From: Caballeronia sp.
GTDB lineage: Bacteria; Pseudomonadota; Gammaproteobacteria; Burkholderiales; Burkholderiaceae
Assembly (NCBI RefSeq): GCF_028292365.1
Contig: NZ_JAQGMM010000199.1
Coordinates: forward strand, 1-36,122
Length of the DNA: 36,122 nt
Direction: 5' to 3'
The position numbers and the translations under genes are program-made. Positions within the stretch are counted from its first letter, which is position 1. Every line of letters begins with the position of its first letter. Below the pieces are notes generated by a model. It was not told where the DNA came from. It did not search any database and was given only the letters and a program-made list of their open reading frames with translations. Below are positions 7,280 through 16,160 of the stretch, piece by piece.

Positions 7280-8695
7280 ATGAGACTCTCTTTGCACGGA
7301 ATGAGGCGTAAGTGGTTGGTGCTCGCCCTTCTGCCGTTCATCGGAGCAATGGCGACGATTGCGATTGCGGTGTCCTTGCAAGCCAACGCCTTGTCAAATT
7401 CGGAGCAGCGCGCCATTGCCGCCGCTTACCGAAGCAGCAAGGAAGTCGAACTCAAGAATTATGTCGCGTTAGCCGAAAGCGCAGTCGCGCCGTTGTACAA
7501 CTCCGGCCGCGACGATCCTGACACGCGTGCCCAGGTACTAGCGGTATTGTCCAAACTCGAGTTCGGCAACGACGGCTATTTCTTCGTCTATGACCTGCAA
7601 GGCAATCTGCTGATGCACCCCAGATTGTCGGGGCTCGTCGGGACCAATCTATGGTCCATGCACGATCCTAACGGCGCGCTTACTATTCAGTCCCTATTGA
7701 AACAGGCGAGGAACGGCGGCGGTTTCGTGGAATATTTGTGGGAGCGTCCATCGACTCATAAGCTCGAATCCAAGCTAGGGTATGTCGTGACTTTCGAGCG
7801 ATGGGGATGGATGGTCGGCACCGGCATTTATTTGGACGACGTCAACATGGCGCTCTTGCAAACCGGGCGGCAGGCATCGTCCAATATTCGTCATACCCTG
7901 TTCCTGATCGGGCTAATAGGTGCATTGGGTATGGGGGTCATTGGCGCGTGCGGCATCGCATTGAACGTGACCGACCACCGAAGCTCGGATGCACAGCTGA
8001 AGATCATGGCTCGCCAAGTGGTGGAATCACAGGAAGCGGAAAGAGGCCGCCTCTCACGCGAGCTCCACGATGGCATCAGTCAAATGCTGGTGTCGATCAA
8101 ACTATTGCTGGAATCGGCGATTGCACTTAAGCCGTTGAACTCCGATCGAAACGACGCGAGCGCGCCACCCATACAAAATGCGCTAGCCCAGACTAATCGA
8201 ACCTTGGCGGAAATCAGGCAGATCTCTCACGATTTGCGGCCGGCCATGCTCGACGATCTCGGCTTGGGCGCCGCGCTTCGCCAGCTAGCACGCGAGTTCA
8301 ACGAAATGGGCGAGACGCCGCATACGAAAATTGACGTTGATGCTGCGTCAAGCGACGCGCATCCCTTGCCCGATGCGGTCAATACCGCGCTGTTTCGGGT
8401 GGCGCAGGAAGCGCTGACGAATATCCAGCGTCATGCGCATGCATCCAGCGCTCGCGTGACGCTGGCTTGCGCGCCGGGCCAAGTGATTCTGACCATAGGC
8501 GACGATGGCGTCGGCTTTGGTTATGACGCAGTACAGTCCGATCCCCGCCGGGGAATCGGACTGCGCAATATGCGCGAGCGGGTCGAGTCGCTTAACGGCG
8601 TATTCGTGATTCAATCGCGACACGGAGGAACCGAGTTGAAAGCGGTCATTCCCGTCGACCTTCCTTCAATTGCATCGGGCCGCGCCAGGACATGA
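7280..8695 (+). CDS. Cache-domain sensor histidine kinase (NarL/FixJ-type system)
   Basis: A 471-residue membrane sensor. A first transmembrane helix (about 13-35) is followed by a periplasmic single-Cache domain (about 38-190, with GNDGYFFVYDLQGNLLMHP and WGWMVGTGIYLDDV, typical of sCache_2). A second helix (about 205-230) leads to a HisKA_3 dimerisation domain with phosphoacceptor His263 in SRELHDGISQ. The HATPase domain has an N-box (FRVAQEALTNIQRHA), G1 (GDDGVGFGY) and G2 (GIGLRNMRERV). ATG at 7280 is preferred to the adjacent TTG. sCache domains commonly bind small carboxylates, which fits the divergent monocarboxylate-type symporter. The stop overlaps the response-regulator start (ATGA). 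A likely function is to sense the transported acid and induce the symporter. Confidence 0.92.
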   Translation: MRLSLHGMRRKWLVLALLPFIGAMATIAIAVSLQANALSNSEQRAIAAAYRSSKEVELKNYVALAESAVAPLYNSGRDDPDTRAQVLAVLSKLEFGNDGYFFVYDLQGNLLMHPRLSGLVGTNLWSMHDPNGALTIQSLLKQARNGGGFVEYLWERPSTHKLESKLGYVVTFERWGWMVGTGIYLDDVNMALLQTGRQASSNIRHTLFLIGLIGALGMGVIGACGIALNVTDHRSSDAQLKIMARQVVESQEAERGRLSRELHDGISQMLVSIKLLLESAIALKPLNSDRNDASAPPIQNALAQTNRTLAEIRQISHDLRPAMLDDLGLGAALRQLAREFNEMGETPHTKIDVDAASSDAHPLPDAVNTALFRVAQEALTNIQRHAHASSARVTLACAPGQVILTIGDDGVGFGYDAVQSDPRRGIGLRNMRERVESLNGVFVIQSRHGGTELKAVIPVDLPSIASGRART

Positions 8696-9342
8696 CAGGC
8701 ACTATCGACATTTTGCTAGTAGACGATCATCAGCTTGTGCGCGACGGCTTGAAGTTGCGTCTGGATGCTATCGAAGGTTTTAGAGTGGTCGGCGAGGCGA
8801 GCAATATGCCCGAGGCGCTAAGCGTGATCGAGCGTCTTGGGCCGCATCTGGTCTTGACCGACTTGAGCATGAAAGGCGGCAGCGGCGTAGCGCTCACACG
8901 CGAAATTCGGGTGCGTCGACCGGAGATGCATGTTCTCGTTTTATCGATGCACAACAATGCGGAGTACATGGCTGAGGCGAGGGCGGCTGGCGCGAGCGGA
9001 TACGTACTGAAAGATGCGCCCGCCACGGAGATCATCGCGGCTATTTACACCATTCTGGGCGGCGGCACCTACTTTAACGATCACTTCACTCAAACCGCCG
9101 CGCTGCCGAAAAAAGGTCTCGCACCCGACTCCGTCCGCTACCTGCAGATGAAAAAACTGACGCCTCGCGAGCAAGAGTTGCTGCGAGATATAGCAGACGG
9201 TTTGTCAAACAAGCAAATCGCAGTGTTGCACGCGCTTTCCATTCGGACGGTGGAGACGCACAGGATGTCCATCAAGCGGAAACTGGATATTGAAGGCCAG
9301 GCGGAACTCATCAAATTTGCTGTCGAGTTTTTCAACGTATAG
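8692..9342 (+). CDS. Response regulator, NarL/FixJ family (LuxR-type DNA-binding domain)
   Basis: The 216-residue protein has an N-terminal receiver domain with the acidic pair in LLVDDHQ, phosphoacceptor Asp57 (LTDLSMKGG) and Lys in VLKDAPA. The C-terminal HTH_LuxR domain is LTPREQELLRDIADGLSNKQIA...SIRTVETHRMSIKRKL. Start ATG at 8692 overlaps the kinase stop, so the two are made in step. The partner kinase is of the HisKA_3 class, which always pairs with this regulator family. It probably binds the CTACGTA-N-TACTACG repeats between the kinase and the symporter operon. The proposed regulon is at least the symporter/DUF3311 pair. Confidence 0.93.
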   Translation: MTGTIDILLVDDHQLVRDGLKLRLDAIEGFRVVGEASNMPEALSVIERLGPHLVLTDLSMKGGSGVALTREIRVRRPEMHVLVLSMHNNAEYMAEARAAGASGYVLKDAPATEIIAAIYTILGGGTYFNDHFTQTAALPKKGLAPDSVRYLQMKKLTPREQELLRDIADGLSNKQIAVLHALSIRTVETHRMSIKRKLDIEGQAELIKFAVEFFNV

Positions 9343-9408
9343 CGGCGACCGTATTGGGCCTTGGGCCTTGGGCGAACGTCGAGTTCATTGACAACCGCCT
9401 GACAATCT

Positions 9409-10203
9409 CTAATCCGCAAGCCCCTCAAGCAACGCAACCGCAAGCCCTGCCGGCGCCGCTGCAATGCCATTCACATTCGAGCCTAGCGGCGCCCCGGCAA
9501 GGTCAGTGACCTGACCGCCGGCTTCTTCAACCAGCAGCGCGCCCGCTATCCAGTCGTATAAATCGTTGCCAGTTTCCCAATACGCATCCATCCGGCCCGC
9601 AGCCACATAAGCCAACTGCAGCGACGCGGAAGCCATCTGCCGCACGACAAACACACGCCTGGACATTGCGCCGAGTAGCGCAACCGATCGACGGTGTTCG
9701 CCCTCGTCGCCGTATCCAAAAGGAGGCAACGCCGTGGCAACAACCGCAGCGCGCAAATCCGACTTTCCCGATACCCGCAAGCGCACATCGTTAAGCGTCG
9801 CACCGCCGGACTTCGTAGCGACGAACAACTCACGTTGCGATGGATCGTAGACAATCGAAAAGACCGGACGTCCTTCACTAATCAAAGCCAGCGAACTGGA
9901 CCATAGCGGCAGTCCCTGAATATAGTGATACGCGCCGTCAATCGGGTCATAGACCCAATACGGAGCCGCACCCGCTTTATCAGGACTATCCGGCTGCGCC
10001 TCCGAACTGGACCATCCAATATCCGGATACCGCTGGCTAAGTACAGTTCGCATGATCGTGTTAGCCCAAGCGCTTGCTTGAGTAACCCGTTGTATGAGCT
10101 GGTTGACTGTCTCGTCCGACTTGGGTGGCGTGGCCGATGCGGCTAACTGATCAGTAACGCCACGGAGCAATGCGGATAAAATGTTAGGATCGCTAATTAT
10201 CAT
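9409..10203 (-). CDS. Inositol monophosphatase family protein (divergent)
   Basis: The 264-residue protein is an IMPase-fold phosphatase. The metal motif reads WVYDPIDGAYHYIQGLPLW, corresponding to the usual WxIDPIDGTxNF, with both metal-binding aspartates kept but Thr replaced by Ala. The upstream acidic motif (normally GEE) is SSSEAQ, retaining one glutamate. The C-terminal motif is DLYDWIAGALLVEEAGG (normally WDxAAG). Start ATG at 10203 gives the normal family length; in-frame codons further upstream would extend into the promoter region of the TetR gene. Likely substrates are sugar or inositol phosphates, or 3'-phosphoadenosine compounds. The motif changes suggest an unusual substrate or reduced activity. 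It is divergent from the TetR regulator, with 118 bp between. Confidence 0.85.
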   Translation of the reverse strand: MIISDPNILSALLRGVTDQLAASATPPKSDETVNQLIQRVTQASAWANTIMRTVLSQRYPDIGWSSSEAQPDSPDKAGAAPYWVYDPIDGAYHYIQGLPLWSSSLALISEGRPVFSIVYDPSQRELFVATKSGGATLNDVRLRVSGKSDLRAAVVATALPPFGYGDEGEHRRSVALLGAMSRRVFVVRQMASASLQLAYVAAGRMDAYWETGNDLYDWIAGALLVEEAGGQVTDLAGAPLGSNVNGIAAAPAGLAVALLEGLAD

Positions 10204-10321
10204 GAGATGTGGTCGAAAGGCAAAGGAGGCTAAAGGCCTGAAGGAATCAGTCAAAACATTCGCCGAAACGTTTGATAGATAATACGAGCACAAGCTCACA
10301 TCGGCTACTCGCATTCCTGAC

Positions 10322-10933
10322 ATGACCCCACCACGTTCCGCTACCCGCCTCAACCCCAGGAAACAACCGGCTCAGCCGCGTTCGAGCCGAACTGTGAGCA
10401 TCATTCTCGAAGCGGCGGCTCACATTCTGGAACAGCAGGGCTTCGACGGTTACACGACCAATTCAATTGCTGAGCGAGCGGGCGTAAGCATCGGCTCGCT
10501 GTATCAGTACTTCCCCGGCAAGGACGCGATCACCATCGCGTTGATCGAGCAGGAGTCGGCAGTCTTGCTGGACACCGTGGTGAAGGCGGCTCGCATGGAC
10601 GACTGGGCAGACGCCCTGAGGTCAATGATCCGCGGGGCGACCGAGCATCAACTGACACGCCCGAAACTCGCACGGCTGCTCGATTTCGAGGAGGCCCGGT
10701 TGCCGTTTCCAGCGCGTGCCGTGCGTGTGGGCAGCACCATTCAGGCAGCCATTGCCGAGGTGCTGAAGAAGCGGTCGGAAAGTTCGTCGGAGGACGTTGC
10801 CGTCCTGGCCTTCGACATCCTCGCAATTACCCGCGGGTTGACCGACTCCGCGGGAGAGCGCGGTGAAACGGACATCGGCGAGCTGGAACGCCGGGTGATC
10901 CGCGCGGTCTTCGGTTATCTGGAACGCCCGTAA
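10322..10933 (+). CDS. TetR/AcrR family transcriptional regulator
   Basis: A 203-residue protein with a basic N-terminal tail and a TetR_N helix-turn-helix at about residues 22-68 (IILEAAAHILEQQGFDGYTTNSIAERAGVSIGSLYQYFPGKDAI). The C-terminal half is all-helical and would form the ligand pocket and dimer interface. No strong ribosome binding site precedes the ATG at 10322. It faces away from the IMPase-like gene and may control it, itself or the genes to the right. The downstream catabolic unit has its own GntR-type operators, so a link there is less likely. The ligand is unknown. Confidence 0.9.
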   Translation: MTPPRSATRLNPRKQPAQPRSSRTVSIILEAAAHILEQQGFDGYTTNSIAERAGVSIGSLYQYFPGKDAITIALIEQESAVLLDTVVKAARMDDWADALRSMIRGATEHQLTRPKLARLLDFEEARLPFPARAVRVGSTIQAAIAEVLKKRSESSSEDVAVLAFDILAITRGLTDSAGERGETDIGELERRVIRAVFGYLERP

Positions 10934-11095
10934 CATCCGTAACGCCCGTAAGTCAGCGGCTCGCTATCCCTCAGTTGAATCATTCATCGCGCCAAGCACG
11001 ACAGCCGCTCTATCTTCCGCAATTCGTCAGGGACGGGCCCAACCGCTCGCTCCACGGCTTTCTCCGCGTCTCCAAATTCATCTACGTACGCATCC

Positions 11096-11161
11096 AATAT
11101 TATGGAATACCATAATATTGAAACGCTTGATTTGCGACATTCGATGGAATACCGTAATACC
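11096..11161. promoter_or_regulatory. Tandem GntR-type operators upstream of the monooxygenase-transporter operon
   Basis: A 24-bp palindrome occupies 11096-11119: AATATTATGG, then AATA, then CCATAATATT, with exact 10-bp arms. A second copy, ATGGAATACCGTAATACC, lies at 11144-11161, 42 bp downstream (about four helical turns), matching 15 of 18 bases of the first. The 18-base segment at 11102-11119 is repeated exactly at 18960-18977, before the second operon. These are the best candidates for binding sites of the GntR/FCD regulator at 18147. The rest of the 10934-11265 gap shows no convincing gene. Confidence 0.8.
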
Positions 11162-11265
11162 AGCCGCAACGTTCAAGCGGTCGACACGAAGCGGGACGCT
11201 TGAGTTCATCGCGCCCGCAGCAAGACGGACTGTTTCCCGCATGTTTTCCTGCATATAGGTCGATC

Positions 11266-12309
11266 ATGAAATTCTCGCTGTTTCTCCACATGGAGCGGTA
11301 CGACGCGCAAACGCCGCATCGGCAACTCTTCGACGAACTCACCGATCTCGTCCAGATCGCGGAACAGGGCGGCTTCGAAACCGCATGGGTCGGCGAGCAC
11401 CACGCGATGGAATTCACGATTGCGCCGAATCCCTTCATCAACCTTTCGTACCTTGCCGCACGCACCGAACGCATTCGTCTCGGCACCGGCACGGTGATCG
11501 CACCGTTCTGGCATCCGATCCGCCTCGCGGGTGAAGCTGGCATGGTCGACGTCGCGAGCAGCGGGCGTCTCGACCTCGGCATTGCGCGCGGTGCGTATTC
11601 CTTCGAATACGAACGCTTGCTGCCGGGTCTCGACGCATTCGGCGCGGGCGCACGGATGCGCGAGCTTGTACCAGCACTGCAGAACCTGTTCAAGGGCGAC
11701 TATGCGCATCAGGGCGAGTTCTGGTCGTGGCCTTCGACCACGCCGGTGCCGCGTCCGATCCAGCAGCCCAATCCGCCGATGTGGCTCGCGGCGCGCGATC
11801 CGAATTCGCATGAGTTCGCGGTGAGGAATGGGTGCCATGTGCAGGTCACGTCGCTGGCGGCGGGTGATGGTGAAGTGGTGAACCTGATGGACCGTTTCAA
11901 CGCGGCCTGCAAGGCGAACCCCGACGTGCCACGTCCGCAGATCATGATGCTGATGCACACCTTCGTGGGCGCGGACGCCGCGGAGGTCGATGCCGCCGTG
12001 GCAGACCTGAGCCGCTTCTATTGCTATTTCAGCAAGTGGTTCAAGAACGAGCGGCCGGTGAAGCAGGGTTTCATTGAACCCCTGACAGAAGCCGACATCG
12101 CGTCGTTCCCGCAGTACATCCCGGAGCAGATTCGCAAGAACCTGGTGATCGGCCAACCCGCCGATGTCATCGCCCGGTTGAAGCAGTATGAAGAACTCGG
12201 CTTCGATCAATACAGCTTCTGGCTCGACAGCAACATGAGCTTCGAGCGCAAGCGCCGTTCGCTGGAACTCTTCATATCCGACGTGATGCCCGCGTTCGAC
12301 GCCCGCTAA
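11266..12309 (+). CDS. LLM class flavin-dependent monooxygenase (bacterial luciferase family)
   Basis: The 347-residue product has the luciferase-like TIM-barrel pattern: MKFSLFLHMERYD at the first strand, WVGEHHAMEF (conserved His-His of the family), LAARTERIRLGTGTVIAPFWHPIRLAGEAGMVDVASSGRLDLGIARGA, and NPPMWLAARDPNSHEFAVRNG. Such enzymes use FMNH2 from a separate reductase to oxygenate aldehydes, amines, sulfonates or N-heterocycles. The ATG at 11266 is the natural start for the first beta strand; longer in-frame starts have no family support. It begins a rightward operon under two palindromic operators and is 15 bp from the aldehyde dehydrogenase. The flavin reductase at 20490, under the same operator, is the likely FMNH2 supplier. 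Confidence 0.9.
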   Translation: MKFSLFLHMERYDAQTPHRQLFDELTDLVQIAEQGGFETAWVGEHHAMEFTIAPNPFINLSYLAARTERIRLGTGTVIAPFWHPIRLAGEAGMVDVASSGRLDLGIARGAYSFEYERLLPGLDAFGAGARMRELVPALQNLFKGDYAHQGEFWSWPSTTPVPRPIQQPNPPMWLAARDPNSHEFAVRNGCHVQVTSLAAGDGEVVNLMDRFNAACKANPDVPRPQIMMLMHTFVGADAAEVDAAVADLSRFYCYFSKWFKNERPVKQGFIEPLTEADIASFPQYIPEQIRKNLVIGQPADVIARLKQYEELGFDQYSFWLDSNMSFERKRRSLELFISDVMPAFDAR

Positions 12310-12324
12310 ACCGGAGCAGATGAC

Positions 12325-13797
12325 ATGTTGCAGATGTTCCAGCATTACATCGATGGCAAATTCAGCGACGCGTCGCGGACCTTCGACAGTATCAATCCGG
12401 CCACCGGCGAGGTTTGGGCGAGCATGCCCGCAGCCAGCGCGGAGGATGTCGATCGGGCAGTCAGGGCGGCCGACCGCGCGCTCTTCTCGCCCGAGTGGAC
12501 CAACCTGAATGCGAGCCAGCGCGGCAAGCTGCTGTACCGGCTGGCGGATCTGGTCGCGGCCAATGCGCAGGAGCTCGCTGAACTGGAGACAGCCGACACG
12601 GGCAAGATTATTCGCGAGACGCGCAGTCAGATTGGTTATGTCGCCGAGTACTACCGCTATTACGCGGGTGTCGCCGACAAGATTCAGGGAGCCTATCTTC
12701 CCGTCGACAAGCCGGACATGGAAGTATTTCTTCGACGCGAGCCTGTGGGTGTCGTCGCTGGAATCGTGCCTTGGAACTCGCAACTGTTTTTATCGGCGGT
12801 GAAAATCGGACCTGCATTGGCGGCGGGTTGCACGATCGTTATCAAGGCATCGGAAGAGGGTCCTGCGCCGTTGCTCGCGTTTGCGCGACTCGTTCACGAA
12901 GCTGGTTTTCCTGCGGGCGTGGTGAACATCCTGACGGGTTTTGGCGCGGACTGCGGTCACGCACTCACCACCCATCCGCTCGTCGCGAAAATTGCGTTCA
13001 CCGGCGGTCCTGAAACGGCGCGCCATATCGTCCGGAACTCGGCAGAGAACCTCGCGGCGACATCGCTGGAACTGGGCGGTAAATCGCCGGTGCTGGTGTT
13101 TGACGACGCCGACGTCGAAAGCGTCAGCAACGCGGTCATCGCGGGGATTTTCGCGGCGACAGGTCAAAGTTGCGTGGCTGGTTCCCGGCTCCTCGTGCAG
13201 CGTGGCATTCGCGACCGTCTGCTGGCGAAACTGGTCGAGAAAGCTCGGGCAATCAAGCTAGGCGATCCACAGAATGTGGACACCGAAATGGGCCCGCTGG
13301 CTACGGCCAGACAACGTGACCACATTGAGGCGGTGCTGGCGGCGAGCCTCGCCGCAGGCGCAAAACTGCTGACCGGCGGGCATCGTCCCGAAGGCATGGA
13401 CAAAGGGTTTTTCTTCGAACCGACCATTGTCGAATGCGCCACGCCGGATGTGCCGAGCGTCGCGCAGGAGTTGTTCGGCCCCGTGCTCAGCGTGATGAGT
13501 TTCGATACCGAAGAGCAAGCCATTGCACTAGCAAACGACACGCGATACGGGCTCGCTTCAGGCGTGTTCACGCGCGACCTGACGCGCGCGCACCGGCTGA
13601 CGCGCAAGCTTCGCGCCGGCATCGTCTGGGTGAATACCTATCGCGCGGTCTCGCCGATCGTCCCGTTCGGCGGATACCAGTTGAGCGGTCTCGGACGCGA
13701 AGGCGGACTCGACGCCGTGCTTGACTACACCCGTACGAAATCCGTGTGGATCCGGACCTCGGACGAGCCGATTGCCGATCCCTTCGTCATGCGTTGA
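12325..13797 (+). CDS. Aldehyde dehydrogenase (NAD(P)-dependent, ALDH superfamily)
   Basis: The 490-residue protein has full ALDH architecture: cofactor-binding IVPWNSQLFLSAVKIGPALAAGCTIVIKASEEGP, the Rossmann glycine segment FTGGPETARHI, general base Glu249 in SLELGGKSP, nucleophile Cys283 in GQSCVAGSRLL, and the C-terminal PFGGYQLSGLGREGG. It oxidises an aldehyde to its acid. The usual FxNxGQxC pattern is slightly altered (FAATGQSC), as in several gamma-aminoaldehyde and hydroxymuconic-type enzymes. Position between the monooxygenase and the NIPSNAP gene, with short gaps (15 and 17 bp), shows it belongs to the operon. It probably removes an aldehyde generated by the monooxygenase or hydrolase step. 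Confidence 0.95.
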   Translation: MLQMFQHYIDGKFSDASRTFDSINPATGEVWASMPAASAEDVDRAVRAADRALFSPEWTNLNASQRGKLLYRLADLVAANAQELAELETADTGKIIRETRSQIGYVAEYYRYYAGVADKIQGAYLPVDKPDMEVFLRREPVGVVAGIVPWNSQLFLSAVKIGPALAAGCTIVIKASEEGPAPLLAFARLVHEAGFPAGVVNILTGFGADCGHALTTHPLVAKIAFTGGPETARHIVRNSAENLAATSLELGGKSPVLVFDDADVESVSNAVIAGIFAATGQSCVAGSRLLVQRGIRDRLLAKLVEKARAIKLGDPQNVDTEMGPLATARQRDHIEAVLAASLAAGAKLLTGGHRPEGMDKGFFFEPTIVECATPDVPSVAQELFGPVLSVMSFDTEEQAIALANDTRYGLASGVFTRDLTRAHRLTRKLRAGIVWVNTYRAVSPIVPFGGYQLSGLGREGGLDAVLDYTRTKSVWIRTSDEPIADPFVMR

Positions 13798-13814
13798 AGA
13801 CAGACAGAGCCACC

Positions 13815-14129
13815 ATGTACTACGAAATCCGTACTTACAAGATCCGCACGGGCGCGGTCCCGGCGTATCTAAAACTGGTCGAGGAAGAGGGCATCGCTTT
13901 GCAGAAGGAACATCTGGGAGAACTCGTCGGCTACTTCTTCTCGGAGATTGGCCCGCTCAACCAGATCGTCCACATGTGGGCCTATACCAGCCTCGATGAC
14001 CGCGAAGCGCGTCGTCAGCAGCTCGCGGAAGACCCCGCGTGGCAGGCCTTCGCACCGAAGATTCAGGCGCTGCTGGAAACGATGGAAAGCAAGATCATGA
14101 AGCCCGCTGCATTTTCGCCGCTCAAGTAA
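13815..14129 (+). CDS. NIPSNAP family protein
   Basis: A 104-residue protein starting MYYEIRTYKIRTG and containing GYFFSEIGPLNQIVHMWAYTSLDDREARR, both typical of the NIPSNAP domain (PF07978, ferredoxin-like dimeric alpha-beta barrel fold). Small NIPSNAP proteins often sit in catabolic operons. Their activity is mostly unknown, though the fold is shared with small monooxygenases and isomerases. It lies 17 bp after the aldehyde dehydrogenase and 62 bp before the binding protein of the ABC importer. A minor enzymatic or stabilising role in the pathway is plausible. Confidence 0.85.
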   Translation: MYYEIRTYKIRTGAVPAYLKLVEEEGIALQKEHLGELVGYFFSEIGPLNQIVHMWAYTSLDDREARRQQLAEDPAWQAFAPKIQALLETMESKIMKPAAFSPLK

Positions 14130-14191
14130 AACCAGTCGTTCAAGCCTAAGTCCTCTCGAAGCCAGCCGTTTCCTTTCAAGGAGCAGTCGTC

Positions 14192-15229
14192 ATGCAGCAA
14201 CCTCTAAATCTGCCCGCCCTGGTGCGCGCATTGATCGTTACCGCTGTTGTTTCGGTTAGCGTGCCCGTGTTCGCGGCTGCCGCGCCGATCGTCTTCGCCA
14301 GTTGGGGCGGCACGACGCAATCGGCTCAACAGAAGGAGTGGGCGGTGCCGTTCACCCAGGCATCGGGAGTCCAGGTGCTGATGGACGGGCCGACCGATTA
14401 CGGCAAGCTCAAGGCCATGGTCGACAGCGGCAACGTGCAGTGGGACGTGGTCGACGTGGAAGGCGACTTCGCGTATGCCGCGCTGCGCGACGGGCTGGTC
14501 GAACCGATCGATTATTCGGTGGTGAACAAGAGCCAGCTTGATCCGCGTTTCATGTCGCCGGGTGCGGTCGGGAGTTTCTATTATTCGTTCGTGCTGGGAT
14601 ACAACAAGGCTTCGTTCAAGAACGGCAGTCCTGCTAACTATGCCGATCTCTTCGACACCAAGCGCTTCCCCGGTAAACGTACGTTCTATAAATGGTCCGC
14701 ACCGGGCGTGCTGGAAGTCGCGTTGCTCGCCGACGGCGTCGCGCCCGACAAGCTGTATCCGCTCGACCTCGACCGTGCGTTCAAGAAGCTCGATACCATC
14801 AAGAGTCAGATTGTCTGGTGGAGCGGCGGCGCGCAGTCGCAGCAGTTGATGGCATCGGGTGAGGCGCCGCTCGGCGTATTCTGGAACGGCCGCCTGCATG
14901 CGTTGCAGCAAACCGGCGTGGATGTCGGTGTGTCGTGGAACCAGAACCTGACCGCCGCCGACATGCTCGTGGTGCCGAAGGGCGCGAAGCACAAGGCCGA
15001 GGCGATGAAGTTCCTCGCTACTGCGACCAGCGCTCAGGCGCAGGCGAATTTCGCGGCTGAAACAGGCTACGCGCCGGTCAACCTGAAGTCCGCCGCGCTG
15101 CTGCCGGCAGATGTCGCGAAGACGCAGCCGGACCAGTACAAGGCGACGCAGATCAACCTCGACATGAAGTACTGGGCCGATCATCGCGACGAAATTGCCA
15201 AGCGCTGGTATGCGTGGCAATCGAAGTAA
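14192..15229 (+). CDS. Periplasmic binding protein of a spermidine/putrescine-type ABC importer
   Basis: A 345-residue extracellular binding protein with a signal peptide (basic and hydrophobic region about residues 10-26, cleavage near VFAAAAP). The mature start IVFASWGGTTQSAQQKEW is characteristic of PotD/PotF-like family 1 binding proteins (SBP_bac_8), as are YNKASF, DLFDTKRFPGKRTFYKW and FLATATSAQAQANFAAETGYAPV. AAGGAG lies 8 nt before the ATG. It is followed by two permeases and an ATPase in the standard Pot order. This clade imports polyamines, but also many other compounds such as opines, amino-phosphonates and aromatic or cationic molecules, so the ligand is not assigned. Confidence 0.92.
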   Translation: MQQPLNLPALVRALIVTAVVSVSVPVFAAAAPIVFASWGGTTQSAQQKEWAVPFTQASGVQVLMDGPTDYGKLKAMVDSGNVQWDVVDVEGDFAYAALRDGLVEPIDYSVVNKSQLDPRFMSPGAVGSFYYSFVLGYNKASFKNGSPANYADLFDTKRFPGKRTFYKWSAPGVLEVALLADGVAPDKLYPLDLDRAFKKLDTIKSQIVWWSGGAQSQQLMASGEAPLGVFWNGRLHALQQTGVDVGVSWNQNLTAADMLVVPKGAKHKAEAMKFLATATSAQAQANFAAETGYAPVNLKSAALLPADVAKTQPDQYKATQINLDMKYWADHRDEIAKRWYAWQSK

Positions 15230-15274
15230 CGGTGAGAGAAAGCAATGGCTGTCGATCATCTTGAAGGAGTTGTC

Positions 15275-16159
15275 ATGTCGAACGCAGTGAGCACTGTCGC
15301 GGAGCCCAGGGTGTTTCTACCGAAGGTGAGCGCCGGTTTCAGGAGGGCGCGGCTGGTGCTGCCGGCCCTGCTGTTGCTGATCGTGTTCTTCCTCCTGCCT
15401 GTGCTCTCACTGCTGCTGAGGAGCGTGCTGGACCCCTCGCCCGGCCTGCAGAACTACGCGCAGTTGTTTGGCTCGACGACTTACCTGCGGGTCTTCAGCA
15501 ACACGTTTTTCGTGGCCTCGGTGGTGACTGTCGTCACGCTCGTGATCGGTTTTCCGACTGCGTGGCTGCTCGCCATTGCGCCGCGCTGGGTCAGCAAGCT
15601 GGTATTTGCCATCCTGCTGCTCTCGATGTGGACCAACCTGCTCGCACGCACCTTCGCCTGGATGGTCCTGCTGCAGCAGACGGGTCCGATCAACCGCTTG
15701 CTGATGTGGCTCGGCGTGATTCATGAGCCGCTGACGCTCGTCAACAACCTGACCGGCGTCACGATCGGCATGACCTACATCATGTTGCCGTTCCTCGTGA
15801 TGCCGCTGCACGCGACCCTGCGCGCCATCGACCCCACCACGCTGCGTGCGGCCGCTATCTGCGGCGCGAGCCGTTGGCAGGCATTCTGGCGCGTGCTGGT
15901 GCCGCTCGCCATGCCGGGCATCGCCAGTGGTGCATTGATGGTGTTCGTGATGGCGCTCGGGTACTTCGTGACGCCTGCTTTGCTCGGTGGACCCGAATAC
16001 ATGATGCTCGCCGAATTGATCGCGCAACTCGTGCAGCAATTGCTGAACTGGGGGCTCGCGGGTGCTGCCGCCTTCGTGCTGCTGCTCGTGACGTTGTCGC
16101 TCTATGCGGTGCAACTGCGCTTTTCCGGTCGTGCACCGGATGCTTCAGGAGTTCACTGA
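15275..16159 (+). CDS. ABC transporter permease (PotB/PotH type)
   Basis: A 294-residue inner-membrane protein with six predicted membrane segments and the EAA loop ATLRAIDPTTLRAAAICGASRWQAFWRVLVPLAMPGI that docks on the ATPase. The start at 15275 (MSNAVST) is chosen because AAGGAG lies 6 nt upstream; an in-frame ATG at 15245 lacks a good site. It is one of two permeases in the operon. The next gene starts one base after its stop, indicating tight coupling. Confidence 0.93.
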   Translation: MSNAVSTVAEPRVFLPKVSAGFRRARLVLPALLLLIVFFLLPVLSLLLRSVLDPSPGLQNYAQLFGSTTYLRVFSNTFFVASVVTVVTLVIGFPTAWLLAIAPRWVSKLVFAILLLSMWTNLLARTFAWMVLLQQTGPINRLLMWLGVIHEPLTLVNNLTGVTIGMTYIMLPFLVMPLHATLRAIDPTTLRAAAICGASRWQAFWRVLVPLAMPGIASGALMVFVMALGYFVTPALLGGPEYMMLAELIAQLVQQLLNWGLAGAAAFVLLLVTLSLYAVQLRFSGRAPDASGVH

Positions 16160-16160
16160 C

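Noticed and set aside
9355..9372. Short direct repeat GGGCCTT between the response regulator and the IMPase-like gene
   Set aside because: Only about two copies in a GC-rich 66-bp convergent gap, with no stem or T run to make a terminator. Chance is sufficient.
11206..12783. Minus-strand 525-codon open frame
   Set aside because: It lies antisense to the luciferase-like monooxygenase and aldehyde dehydrogenase genes, whose conserved motifs are unambiguous. The composition is that of a shadow frame.
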